From an uncultured Myxococcales bacterium (GTDB lineage Bacteria > Myxococcota_A > Polyangia > Polyangiales > Polyangiaceae), in the NCBI GenBank assembly GCA_937872925.1, contig CALMUT010000286.1, forward strand, positions 1-34,769: a stretch of 34,769 nucleotides of DNA. Direction: 5' to 3'. The position numbers and the translations under genes were made by a program. Shown piece after piece: positions 1 to 6,408 of this stretch; the stretch's first letter is position 1, and each line of letters opens with the position of its first letter. The notes beneath the pieces were generated by a model. That model saw nothing but the letters and a program-made list of their open reading frames with translations. It had not been told where the DNA came from and made no database searches.

Positions 1-201
1 CCCACCAGTGCTCCCCGCCCTCCCCGCGGACCTCCCCCCACCGCCCCCGAACGCCCCCGCCCCCCCGGCAGAACCGCCAGTGCCGCCGCCGACTCCCGAG
101 TCCGTCGCGCTGAACTTGCGCGGCTCGTCACTGCTGCAGGACAGGGCCAGCGCTCCGGCGAGGGCGACACTACTCAGACCAACCAGGTTGCGAACGGACA
201 T
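1..201 (-). CDS. Lipoprotein with Gly-rich linker, N-terminal part (runs off left edge)
   Basis: Read on the minus strand from the ATG at 201-199, the frame stays open to the window edge (67 codons). It begins with a short basic stretch, then a hydrophobic run ending in a lipobox-like ALSC (Cys at about residue 22), so the product should be exported and lipidated. After the Cys come Ser/Asp/Glu residues and a linker of Gly, Ala and Ser. This layout is common in myxobacterial surface lipoproteins. A GAGG lies about 6 nt before the ATG and supports the start. The functional domain lies outside the window, so no role can be given. It is downstream of, and on the same strand as, the small lipoprotein gene at 339-629. 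Confidence 0.7.
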   Translation of the reverse strand, partial: MSVRNLVGLSSVALAGALALSCSSDEPRKFSATDSGVGGGTGGSAGGAGAFGGGGGRSAGRAGSTGG

Positions 202-338
202 TGGGCCTCACACTTTCGCGGCAAAGGACTCAAAAACGTAAACCTCTGCGCGCTGACCTGTCAAACGCGGCTCGCTTTCGAGTCCAGCGGACCTGGGCTG
301 TTTGCTGGCTCAGCGCGCCGCCCGCGCGCTACTTGCCC

Positions 339-629
339 TTACAAACCGGGAACGCCCTTTCCCAGCGCTCGGTGTACGCCGGCTCTTTTGAGTGCGCTTT
401 GTTGCCCGCGGCGTCGGATGCTTTCTTGAGCGAGCTTCTTGCCCTGGGCGCATTGACCGCTTTGCCCAAGCATTCGCCAGCGTTGCCTGCACTTGTTCTG
501 CCCCGCAAAGGTCGAGCTCATCGCCGCGTCCTTCGTTGGCATGTGCGCGCTGCCGCAACCGCTGACCCAGACGGCGGCAAAGCCCAGAGTGAGTACCGCC
601 CCGCATCTGCATGCGGGCAGAGGAAGCAC
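339..629 (-). CDS. Small putative lipoprotein (about 96 aa)
   Basis: Read from a GTG at 629-627, the protein starts with a hydrophobic signal ending in a perfect lipobox VSGC at about residue 25. About 70 basic residues with two further Cys follow, and the frame ends at a TAA (341-339). The frame stays open upstream into the antisense of the next gene, so the true start is uncertain; GTG is chosen because it puts the lipobox at normal signal length. No good ribosome binding site is visible, and the family is not recognised. The mature part is rich in Arg, Lys and Gln, unusual for an outer-membrane lipoprotein, which keeps open that the frame is fortuitous. It would be transcribed towards the lipoprotein gene at the left edge. 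Confidence 0.4.
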   Translation of the reverse strand: MLPLPACRCGAVLTLGFAAVWVSGCGSAHMPTKDAAMSSTFAGQNKCRQRWRMLGQSGQCAQGKKLAQESIRRRGQQSALKRAGVHRALGKGVPGL

Positions 630-775
630 TGAACGCGTGGGTCGTCGCCGGGGACGTGAATGGGTTCTCCGCCCGAGTTGTGAACCAAAGGTCACGCGAA
701 TTTTGCGGCAGTGAGCCGGCCCGGCAGCAGTGGCCAAAAAGCCGCCAGTTTCGCCCTCTCGCCTACATCGGCCCC

Positions 776-805
776 TTGACGCTCCTCCGGCACAGCAAGT
801 GCAAT
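776..805 (+). promoter_or_regulatory. Candidate sigma-70-type promoter of the 832-1674 lipoprotein gene
   Basis: TTGACG (776-781) and TGCAAT (800-805) are separated by 18 nt. The ATG follows 26 nt after the -10-like box, with a GGAGG at 817-821. The arrangement fits a housekeeping promoter with a short leader. The -10 match is partial. Confidence 0.4.
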
Positions 806-831
806 TGTTAGTTCTCGGAGGAAACGAACTC

Positions 832-1674
832 ATGCAACTACGACATCTCTTGCCCGCCCTGATCCTGCCCGTGGCCCTGGCTGCTTGCCCCAACAACAAG
901 AAGGACGAGCGCCTCACCCTCGGAGAAGCCGCCGAGGCCGTGACTGAAATCAGCTTCGCGTCCCAGGCCGAGAGCCTGACGTCGGCCAGCGTGGAAATCA
1001 GCACGAGCTTCACCATTGGCCAGGCCGTGGAAAACGCCGCCCAAGAGATCAAGAGCTTCGTCGCTTCGCAACTCCCTTGCGCTCAGATCACTCTCGAGAA
1101 CGCCACCCTGACCATCGTCTACGGCGCCCTGCCTGGCAATTGCACCTACAAGGGTCACAAATTCGAGGGCTCGCACTCGGTCTCCGTGAAGGCGAACGCA
1201 GAGGCACAGGTCCTGGTCCACCACGAATGGACGGCCTTCTCCAACGGCAAGGTAACCGTCGACGGTAGCGCCGACGTCACCTGGGATCTTTCCGCCAAGA
1301 GCCGCCGCGTGCAGCACACCGCCACGTGGACTCGTAACTCGGATCAGTACATGGTCACCGGCAGCGGCGACCGCACGCAGTCCGTGCTTTCAGGTGGCAT
1401 CCTCGAGGGCATCCAGGTCGACGGCGAGCGCAACTGGAAGACGCCCCGGGGCGAGTGGGATCTCGGTATCGACGGCGTGCAAATGCGCTGGATCGATCCA
1501 GTCCCGCAGGCAGGCAGCTACACGCTGGTCACACCCAAGGGCAAGTCGCTGTCGCTGTCCTTCAACCGAGTCGACGAGGACACCATCGCCGTCACCGTGG
1601 GCAGCAACAACGGCAGCTTCACCTTCAACGTGAACAAGATCGGATCGGTCCAAAACACCGACAGCAGCAGCTAA
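832..1674 (+). CDS. Lipoprotein of unknown function (280 aa)
   Basis: The ATG at 832 has a strong GGAGG about 10 nt upstream. The frame is open back to 730, but only this start gives a proper signal: a basic N-terminus, a hydrophobic core and a lipobox LAAC with Cys at about residue 19, so an envelope lipoprotein is predicted. The mature part starts with a charged helical stretch, then shows alternating polar and hydrophobic segments through residues 100-270, as in an all-beta domain; a sequence such as TVTVGSNNGSF-type strands near the end supports this. Two Cys near residues 83 and 104 could form a disulfide. I do not recognise the family. It has its own promoter candidate upstream and a terminator-like hairpin downstream, so it is probably monocistronic. 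Confidence 0.85.
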   Translation: MQLRHLLPALILPVALAACPNNKKDERLTLGEAAEAVTEISFASQAESLTSASVEISTSFTIGQAVENAAQEIKSFVASQLPCAQITLENATLTIVYGALPGNCTYKGHKFEGSHSVSVKANAEAQVLVHHEWTAFSNGKVTVDGSADVTWDLSAKSRRVQHTATWTRNSDQYMVTGSGDRTQSVLSGGILEGIQVDGERNWKTPRGEWDLGIDGVQMRWIDPVPQAGSYTLVTPKGKSLSLSFNRVDEDTIAVTVGSNNGSFTFNVNKIGSVQNTDSSS

Positions 1675-1741
1675 CCGAGAAGCCGCCCTCCATGGGTTTT
1701 GGGTCGTGGCCCGGGGCGACCCGGGTGCCCTAATCCCTGCC

Positions 1742-1787
1742 GTGCACCCCCATCACGCACCCGCGTGGTTGGGGGTGTGCGCTTTTG
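1742..1787 (+). terminator. Terminator-like hairpin after the 832-1674 gene
   Basis: CACCCCCA and CACGC on the left arm pair with GCGTG and TGGGGGTG on the right arm, with a small internal bulge. A GCTTTTGT tract follows on the plus strand. It lies about 70 nt past the stop codon. The U-tract is short, so termination may be incomplete. Confidence 0.5.
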
Positions 1788-1862
1788 TGTCGCGACGCCG
1801 CGAACTCGCCGTGCGGCCGCTCCTCGCCCGGTGCGCCGTCTTCGGCTAGGCTCCCGCGCGTC

Positions 1863-2678
1863 ATGGCTTTTCGCTTCGGGCTCGCATGTGCGCTTTCGCT
1901 GTGCGCTTCCCACGCGTTCGCGGAGGGAGAGCGGTCCACCGGCGGGCGTCCCCCCGGGCCGGGTCCGCGGGGGCTGACGGATTCCGTGCTCCGCCCCTAC
2001 GTGCGACCGCCCTTTTTAGATGACGGCCCCGCGGACGAACGGCCCGACTACGAAGTTGTCGCTCGTCCCGGACCGCGACATCACGGTGGGTTCTATCTGC
2101 GTCTGGCGGGAGGGATCGGCTTCGCGTCGGATGGCATCGAGTCCCAGGGCCAGGACTTCAAAGACGTCGAGACGGGCGAGGCCACGGGCTTCGACTCCCG
2201 CGCGTCAGGCTTCGCCTTTGCGACGGAGATCGCCCTCGGCTTCTCGCCCTTCGCTGGATTTGCCATCACCGGCGGCGCGTATACGGCGACCATGCCGTCG
2301 TCGACCTCTTCGGGCAACGCGGTCGGGCGCGGAGACTACGAGTTCGAGCTGACGCAGCTCGCGCTATTCGCCCCCGGCGTGGACTATTACATCTGGCCGA
2401 CCGGCGGACTGCACTTCCAAGGCGCCGTCGGCTTTGCCACGGTGGTGATGGGGCAAGCGTATCCGAAGAACGGCGGCGACGACGCACGTTCCCACACCTC
2501 CGTGGGGCCCGGGTTCATGCTCGGCGTCGGGCACGATTGGTTCGTGAGTGACGAGTGGAGTCTCGGTATCGCGGGGCGCTTCCTTTACGCTTGGTCCAGC
2601 GGTCCGGATCCAGAGAGCGTGGACTGGAAGCACAAATCCTACGCGCCAAGCTTCATGCTCACCGCGACCTATCACTGA
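1863..2678 (+). CDS. Outer-membrane beta-barrel-like protein (271 aa)
   Basis: The ATG at 1863 is chosen over the open frame back to 1785 because it begins a typical Sec signal peptide ending in SHAFA before EGERS. A Pro/Gly/Asp-rich region follows to about residue 75. The rest consists of alternating amphipathic strands with aromatic ends, for example GGFYLRLAGGIGFAS, FAFATEIALGF, FAITGGAYTA, FQGAVGFATVV and FMLGVGHDWFVSD, and ends in an aromatic-rich strand finishing YH. This is the appearance of an 8-10-strand outer-membrane barrel of the general OmpA/OmpW-like type, common in this phylum. No specific family is recognised. It converges with the minus-strand gene at 2714-3316. Confidence 0.8.
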   Translation: MAFRFGLACALSLCASHAFAEGERSTGGRPPGPGPRGLTDSVLRPYVRPPFLDDGPADERPDYEVVARPGPRHHGGFYLRLAGGIGFASDGIESQGQDFKDVETGEATGFDSRASGFAFATEIALGFSPFAGFAITGGAYTATMPSSTSSGNAVGRGDYEFELTQLALFAPGVDYYIWPTGGLHFQGAVGFATVVMGQAYPKNGGDDARSHTSVGPGFMLGVGHDWFVSDEWSLGIAGRFLYAWSSGPDPESVDWKHKSYAPSFMLTATYH

Positions 2679-2713
2679 TGGGATCGCGAAGCGTTTGCGG
2701 CCGCGTCAGCGTC

Positions 2714-3316
2714 TCAAAAATGACCGGCGACGTTGAAGCCGGTCATTCGCGGACTGATGCTGGGCGTGACTACGAAAGCGCTGTCCGGGGCGCGGACGAT
2801 CTGAGAGCCGCCGCTAACGAGGCCGCCGATGATCAGAATCGCACCCCCGGCCTGAAAAGCTCCGTCCGCGACGATCAGCCCTTTCAGCTCCGGCTCTTCG
2901 ACCTGGTTCAAGGTGAGCCAGGGCCCGAGGATCGGCGCATACATCCATGACAGCCTGCCCGGCAGGCTCAGCGCGGAGACGTAGGCGCCGGCGTAGCCGA
3001 CGGACAAGAAGACGATGCCCGCTTGGCGCGCGGTGGCGCCGGGATCCGTGAAGGCCGTGCGGGTTTCGTAGCCGGCAGGGGCAGCCGCGCCTTTGGGGAT
3101 CACCCGCTCGACACACTCGCCGTCGGCGCAGCGCCCGCTGACGCAGTCCCGGGCACTGCTGCATGTCTTGCCAAGCGCGCAGGGCGGACAGTCGCCGCCG
3201 CAATCCACGTCGGACTCTGGGCCGTTCTTGATGCCGTCGTGACAACTCTGGCCGGCGGGGCAAATCGACGCCCACAGCATCACGCAGAAAAGGATGCACG
3301 TGCGCAGTCGAAGCAT
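2714..3316 (-). CDS. Exported Cys-rich protein with two hydrophobic segments (200 aa)
   Basis: It starts at the ATG 3316-3314. The N-terminus is a signal sequence ending near PAGQS. Residues ~25-70 carry a Cys-rich module (DGIKNG, DVDCGG, then CPPC, KTC, DCVSGRC and GEC) of a type frequent in secreted myxobacterial proteins and probably disulfide bonded. Residues ~95-120 and ~150-170 are hydrophobic (around AGIVFLSVGYAGAYVSA and GGAILIIGGLVSGG), so the protein is likely held in a membrane with the Cys-rich part outside the cytoplasm. The last ten codons double as the stem of an intrinsic terminator. It lies 39 nt downstream of the TPR-like lipoprotein gene and is probably cotranscribed with it. 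Function unknown. Confidence 0.8.
   Translation of the reverse strand: MLRLRTCILFCVMLWASICPAGQSCHDGIKNGPESDVDCGGDCPPCALGKTCSSARDCVSGRCADGECVERVIPKGAAAPAGYETRTAFTDPGATARQAGIVFLSVGYAGAYVSALSLPGRLSWMYAPILGPWLTLNQVEEPELKGLIVADGAFQAGGAILIIGGLVSGGSQIVRAPDSAFVVTPSISPRMTGFNVAGHF
2716..2747 (-). terminator. Intrinsic terminator inside the 3' end of the Cys-rich protein gene
   Basis: On the minus strand AATGACCGGC (2747-2738) and GCCGGTCATT (2728-2719) form a perfect 10-bp stem with a 9-nt loop, followed directly by a T run. The T run overlaps the Phe codon and the TGA stop (2716-2714). On the plus strand no T run follows, so it should act only for the minus-strand transcript. Confidence 0.8.
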
Positions 3317-3355
3317 GGCTGGAAGCTAACCTGAGTTAACGCGTTGGGGGAAGCA

Positions 3356-3835
3356 TCAGCGCGGGACCAAGCTACGTTGGTTCGGCGCGTCGGGCGCCGG
3401 TTGGTTTTCTGGCTCGGGCAGCGGCGTTTCGGGGGCGCCACTTGCGGCGAGCGCGGTTCCGGGCGGCGCGGGCGTGGTGGCGTTGCGTTGCCGCTGGCCC
3501 AGCTCGAACCAGCCGCGGTCGAGCAGCGCGCGCCGGTCCGAACGCAGCGAGCCTGGGTGCGCCCGCTCCACTTCATAGGCGTAGGCCAGCCAACGATGCG
3601 CGTGCTTCAGATCCCCGAGCACGAGCAGGGTCATGCCGCGGTACAAGCCGTATTCGGAACGTTCCTTGGGCGTGTATTCCGCGAGCCGGTGCTCGGTGCG
3701 TTCGAATACCTCGGCGGCCTCGATGTACCGGCCGTCTGCGTAGAGCGTGCCGGCGCGCTTCACGTAGTTGCCGCAGCCCACCACCGCCGCCACCATGAGC
3801 GCGGGGAAGAGCACGGAAAGCGCCGGACGACCCAT
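3356..3835 (-). CDS. TPR-like lipoprotein (about 159 aa)
   Basis: A GTG at 3841 lies two codons before the ATG at 3835; neither has a clear ribosome binding site, and the ATG is taken here. The hydrophobic signal ends in a lipobox VVGC (Cys at about residue 21). The mature part reads as a helical repeat: Y..GRYIEAAEVFERTE, then YGLYRGMTLLVLGDLKHAHRWLAYAYEVE, the spacing of a tetratricopeptide repeat pair. A Pro/Ala/Glu-rich tail follows from about residue 118. Such proteins usually act as envelope assembly or scaffold factors, but nothing here names a partner. It is followed by the Cys-rich protein gene on the same strand, ending in a shared terminator. Confidence 0.75.
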   Translation of the reverse strand: MGRPALSVLFPALMVAAVVGCGNYVKRAGTLYADGRYIEAAEVFERTEHRLAEYTPKERSEYGLYRGMTLLVLGDLKHAHRWLAYAYEVERAHPGSLRSDRRALLDRGWFELGQRQRNATTPAPPGTALAASGAPETPLPEPENQPAPDAPNQRSLVPR

Positions 3836-3903
3836 GCCCACAGGATAGCGAGAGATCCCAGCGCGCGCTACTCGCCAAGGCCGGGATTTTTGTGCTGCTT
3901 GAC

Positions 3904-3917
3904 GCGGGATTTCCCGC
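3904..3917. promoter_or_regulatory. Perfect palindrome in a divergent promoter region
   Basis: GCGGGA-TT-TCCCGC is a perfect 6-bp inverted repeat between the divergent genes starting at 3835 (minus) and 3964 (plus). A TTGACG (3899-3904) overlaps its left edge, but I see no -10 box at proper spacing. It could be an operator; evidence is weak. Confidence 0.25.
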
Positions 3918-3963
3918 CAGCCTTGCCGCGCTGCGGAGCGCGCAGTATCGCCGGCGTACCGAC

Positions 3964-4236
3964 ATGGGAATCAAAGACGAAGTAAAGAAACGTGGGCTTC
4001 AGTTGATGGGTGACCCGCGGGTCATCAAGCTGATGCAGAACGAGCAGTTCATGAAGGCGATGATGACCATCGTGCAAGTGCCCGGCAAGGTCGAGACCTT
4101 CACGGTGGAGCAGACCACGCGATTCGCCAAGAACATGCGGGTCGTCACCGAAGAAGAGCACAAGACCCTCAAGCGCCAGGTCAAGAACCTGGAAGCGGAA
4201 GTGGCGAAGCTTAAGAAGCAGCTTGAGAAGAAGTAG
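3964..4236 (+). CDS. Short coiled-coil protein (90 aa)
   Basis: The ATG at 3964 starts a compact cytoplasmic-type protein; the frame is open back to 3892 but the extra residues look non-coding. Residues 1-55 are mixed helical (MGDPRVIKLMQNEQFMKAMM) and residues 62-90 form a Lys/Glu heptad coiled coil ending in KKQLEKK. There is no signal or membrane segment. Its size and C-terminal coiled coil recall small phasin-like or oligomerisation proteins, but no motif proves it. The last 26 nt overlap tail-to-tail with the alpha/beta hydrolase gene on the other strand, so the two transcripts are antisense at their 3' ends. Confidence 0.8.
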   Translation: MGIKDEVKKRGLQLMGDPRVIKLMQNEQFMKAMMTIVQVPGKVETFTVEQTTRFAKNMRVVTEEEHKTLKRQVKNLEAEVAKLKKQLEKK

Positions 4237-5308
4237 CGTCCGCGGACGTTCGCTCGAGCAGCCATTTCTCAATCAAGCGCCAGGTGAGGCGTGGGGCCTC
4301 GCGTCCGACGAGCAGGTCCACGTGGCCAAAGGGCAGTTCGCGGTAGGTCTTGTCCCTCGAACGCGAGCGCAGGAACGCGGGTTCGACGGACTTGGGTGCG
4401 GCCAGGTCGTCAAAGCGCCCGGAGATGACGAGCAAGGGTTTGTCGAGGGCTTCGAAGCCGCGCTCGTAGCCGAACATGCCGTCTTCGCTCTCGCCGCGTT
4501 TCGCTTGGCGTGCCCAGGAGAACATACCGCGCATGGTGGCGATGCTGCCGATGTCCATGGCCAGGGCCATGTGCTCGCGCAGCACGTGTGCTTCGACAGA
4601 GCCGCGGTGAAATCCCCGCAGCGGCAGGGGGTACAGTCTGCTGTCGACCAAGCGTCGCGCGCGGCGCACGAACCAACCGTAGCTCCGGGCGGGCACCGGC
4701 AAATTGGGCAGCTCCATGCGCGCGTCCAAGGTCAGAAACGCCTCGCCCAGCACCGTGAGCCAAGGTGAGCCGCGGGTGAAACGGTACGGCGCTCCAAGGG
4801 TCACCACCCCACGCACCCGCGCGGCTTCTTCCACCGCACTGCAGTAGCTCACGATGCCGCCCAGGGAGTGGCCCACCAAAAAAACCGGCTGGCCGCCGTT
4901 CAGGTCCTGGATGACGTCCAAGGCGCCCGGAACGTCGTCGTGCACGAAATCCAACACGGCTCCGGGCCTTTGGGCGCCCAGGTGTGCGCTGCGCCCGCGT
5001 CCACGCAGGTCGATGTTGTAGACGTCGAATCCGGCGCAGGCGAGGTAGTTGACTAGGCTGCGCGACGGCAGGTGGAAGGCGTAGCGGTTCTGCCCATAGC
5101 CGTGGATGAGCAGCACGGAGCCCCGGGTGGGGACGGCGAAACTCTCTGGATCCGCGCCGTCCGGAGTGCGGCCCGGCGGCACAAGGGCGGCACGTTTGCG
5201 CACCATCGCGATGGGCACGCGGCCCCGGGCGAGCAGCAGCTGTTTGACGAAGACAGCGTGCCTATCGACATCGACGGCCTGCTCTACGATGCGCGTGTCC
5301 AGAATCAC
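4211..5308 (-). CDS. Alpha/beta hydrolase, lipase/esterase-like (365 aa)
   Basis: It starts at a GTG (5308-5306) with GGAAG about 5 nt upstream. Catalytic features of the fold are all present: oxyanion-loop HGYGQN (His69-Gly70), nucleophile elbow GHSLGG (Ser148), an acidic residue at SGRFDD (Asp300/301) and a catalytic His in FGHVD (His329). RGRGRS near residue 102-107 is the usual loop after strand 4. Length and order fit a cytoplasmic esterase/lipase or a PHA-synthase/depolymerase relative; the nucleophile is Ser rather than the Cys of true PHA synthases. Substrate cannot be read from sequence. It is divergent from the gene at 5459 and overlaps the coiled-coil gene at its 3' end. Confidence 0.85.
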   Translation of the reverse strand: MILDTRIVEQAVDVDRHAVFVKQLLLARGRVPIAMVRKRAALVPPGRTPDGADPESFAVPTRGSVLLIHGYGQNRYAFHLPSRSLVNYLACAGFDVYNIDLRGRGRSAHLGAQRPGAVLDFVHDDVPGALDVIQDLNGGQPVFLVGHSLGGIVSYCSAVEEAARVRGVVTLGAPYRFTRGSPWLTVLGEAFLTLDARMELPNLPVPARSYGWFVRRARRLVDSRLYPLPLRGFHRGSVEAHVLREHMALAMDIGSIATMRGMFSWARQAKRGESEDGMFGYERGFEALDKPLLVISGRFDDLAAPKSVEPAFLRSRSRDKTYRELPFGHVDLLVGREAPRLTWRLIEKWLLERTSADATSSQAAS

Positions 5309-5376
5309 GGGCTTCCAGGGGCGTCTTGCCCGCAGCGGCCCGGAGCGTCCAGAAAGTTCGCGGAGAAAATACGCCT

Positions 5377-5406
5377 TTGCTCAGGCACAGTGTGCCATGG
5401 CACAAT
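5377..5406 (+). promoter_or_regulatory. Candidate promoter with overlapping palindromic operator
   Basis: TTGCTC (5377-5382) and CACAAT (5401-5406) lie 18 nt apart, 52 nt before the ATG at 5459. The spacer contains GGCACA (5384-5389), TGTGCC (5391-5396) and GGCACA (5399-5404), giving two overlapping perfect palindromes (13 and 14 bp). Repressor or activator binding there would occlude the promoter. The site lies between divergent genes and could also serve the hydrolase gene. Confidence 0.4.
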
Positions 5407-5458
5407 GCGCCCACCTCTGGCACTGGTCGGCACATTTCGGGGGTGGAGGGATGAACAC

Positions 5459-6376
5459 ATGCGGATGAGAACTGCTTTTTTCGGCTCGCTTTTGACTTTT
5501 CTGTTCGGCGCTGCGCCCGCGTTTGCCCAGGGTGCGGGTGAAGACGCGCCGGCGAGCGATCCGCCCACGGAGGCGACGCCCGAGGAGGGTGCGGGAGAGG
5601 CGGCGCCGGCGGCGGAAGGCACTGAGACGGGGGAACCCGCGGACGCCAAGAAAGCGGACGCTGAGAGCGCTGCGCGGGCGGACGCCATGGCGGACGCGGC
5701 CGGAGCGGATTCGCCCATCGAGGAGCCCGGCAAGACCTACCGCTTCGTCGGACTGCGCTACCGCGGGATCATCGTACCCAAGTTCATGATGAACCTATTC
5801 GGTGATGGTGGCCGCACTGTTTACAACCACGCGGTCGGTCCTGAGTTCACCATCCGCAAGGACGGCTTCGAGTACGTATTCAGTATTTGGTACGCGTCCT
5901 ATCGCATGAAGCCGACGGCCTTCAAAGCTAGCAGCGATCCGGAGGCCGCATGGGAAATCGTCGAGAGCAAGCTGAGCTCGATCTTCCTCACCTCGGACTT
6001 CTTGTGGAGCAGCGAGCTGTCGCCGGAGTTTTCCATCAACTACGGCATGGGCGCCGGTTTCGGTATCATCTTCGGCGATCTGGTCCGCGAGCAGTCGACA
6101 CCGGCCAACGGCATCGCCGGGGATCCCGACGACTACATCCGTTGTATTGCGCCCGGTAATCCGAACCCGACGTACTGCGGCACCGACAACGATCACTACA
6201 ACGGATACACCGAGCCGAGCTGGGCCAACGGTGGTTCCAAGCCCATCATCTTCCCCTGGCTCGTGGCGCAAACGGGCTTCCGCTACAAGCCGCACCGCAA
6301 CTTTGCGGCGCGCTTGGACGCCGGCTTCGGCACCACGGGGTTCTTTGTAGGCTTGGCCGGAAATTACGGGCTCTGA
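5459..6376 (+). CDS. Exported outer-membrane protein with acidic/Ala-rich linker (305 aa)
   Basis: The ATG at 5459 has GGAGG (5445-5449) at 9 nt spacing; a second ATG two codons later is possible. The signal peptide ends in APAFA before QGAGE. Residues ~22-85 are a low-complexity Ala/Glu/Pro/Asp linker, as in proteins that span the periplasm or cell-wall space. Residues ~90-305 contain aromatic-tipped beta strands (KFMMNLFGDGG, YVFSIWYASYRM, FSINYGMGAGFGIIFGDLV, TGFRYKPHRNFAARLDAGFG), ending in a strand GLAGNYGL, consistent with an outer-membrane barrel. Two Cys near residues 227 and 236 sit in an extracellular-type loop. It ends 32 nt before the large kinase gene. Family not recognised. Confidence 0.8.
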   Translation: MRMRTAFFGSLLTFLFGAAPAFAQGAGEDAPASDPPTEATPEEGAGEAAPAAEGTETGEPADAKKADAESAARADAMADAAGADSPIEEPGKTYRFVGLRYRGIIVPKFMMNLFGDGGRTVYNHAVGPEFTIRKDGFEYVFSIWYASYRMKPTAFKASSDPEAAWEIVESKLSSIFLTSDFLWSSELSPEFSINYGMGAGFGIIFGDLVREQSTPANGIAGDPDDYIRCIAPGNPNPTYCGTDNDHYNGYTEPSWANGGSKPIIFPWLVAQTGFRYKPHRNFAARLDAGFGTTGFFVGLAGNYGL

Positions 6377-6408
6377 GCCGGCCTGAGCTCTCTTCCGATC
6401 GCCGCGAG

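Noticed and set aside
630..1052. Upstream extension of the minus-strand frame of the small lipoprotein into the 832-1674 gene
   Set aside because: It is antisense to a well supported lipoprotein gene and has no protein-like character; only the part after the GTG at 629 has a signal sequence.
5400..5440. Sigma-54 promoter suggested by TGGCAC words before the 5459 gene
   Set aside because: No GC of a -12 TTGC element is found at the required spacing after either TGGCAC.
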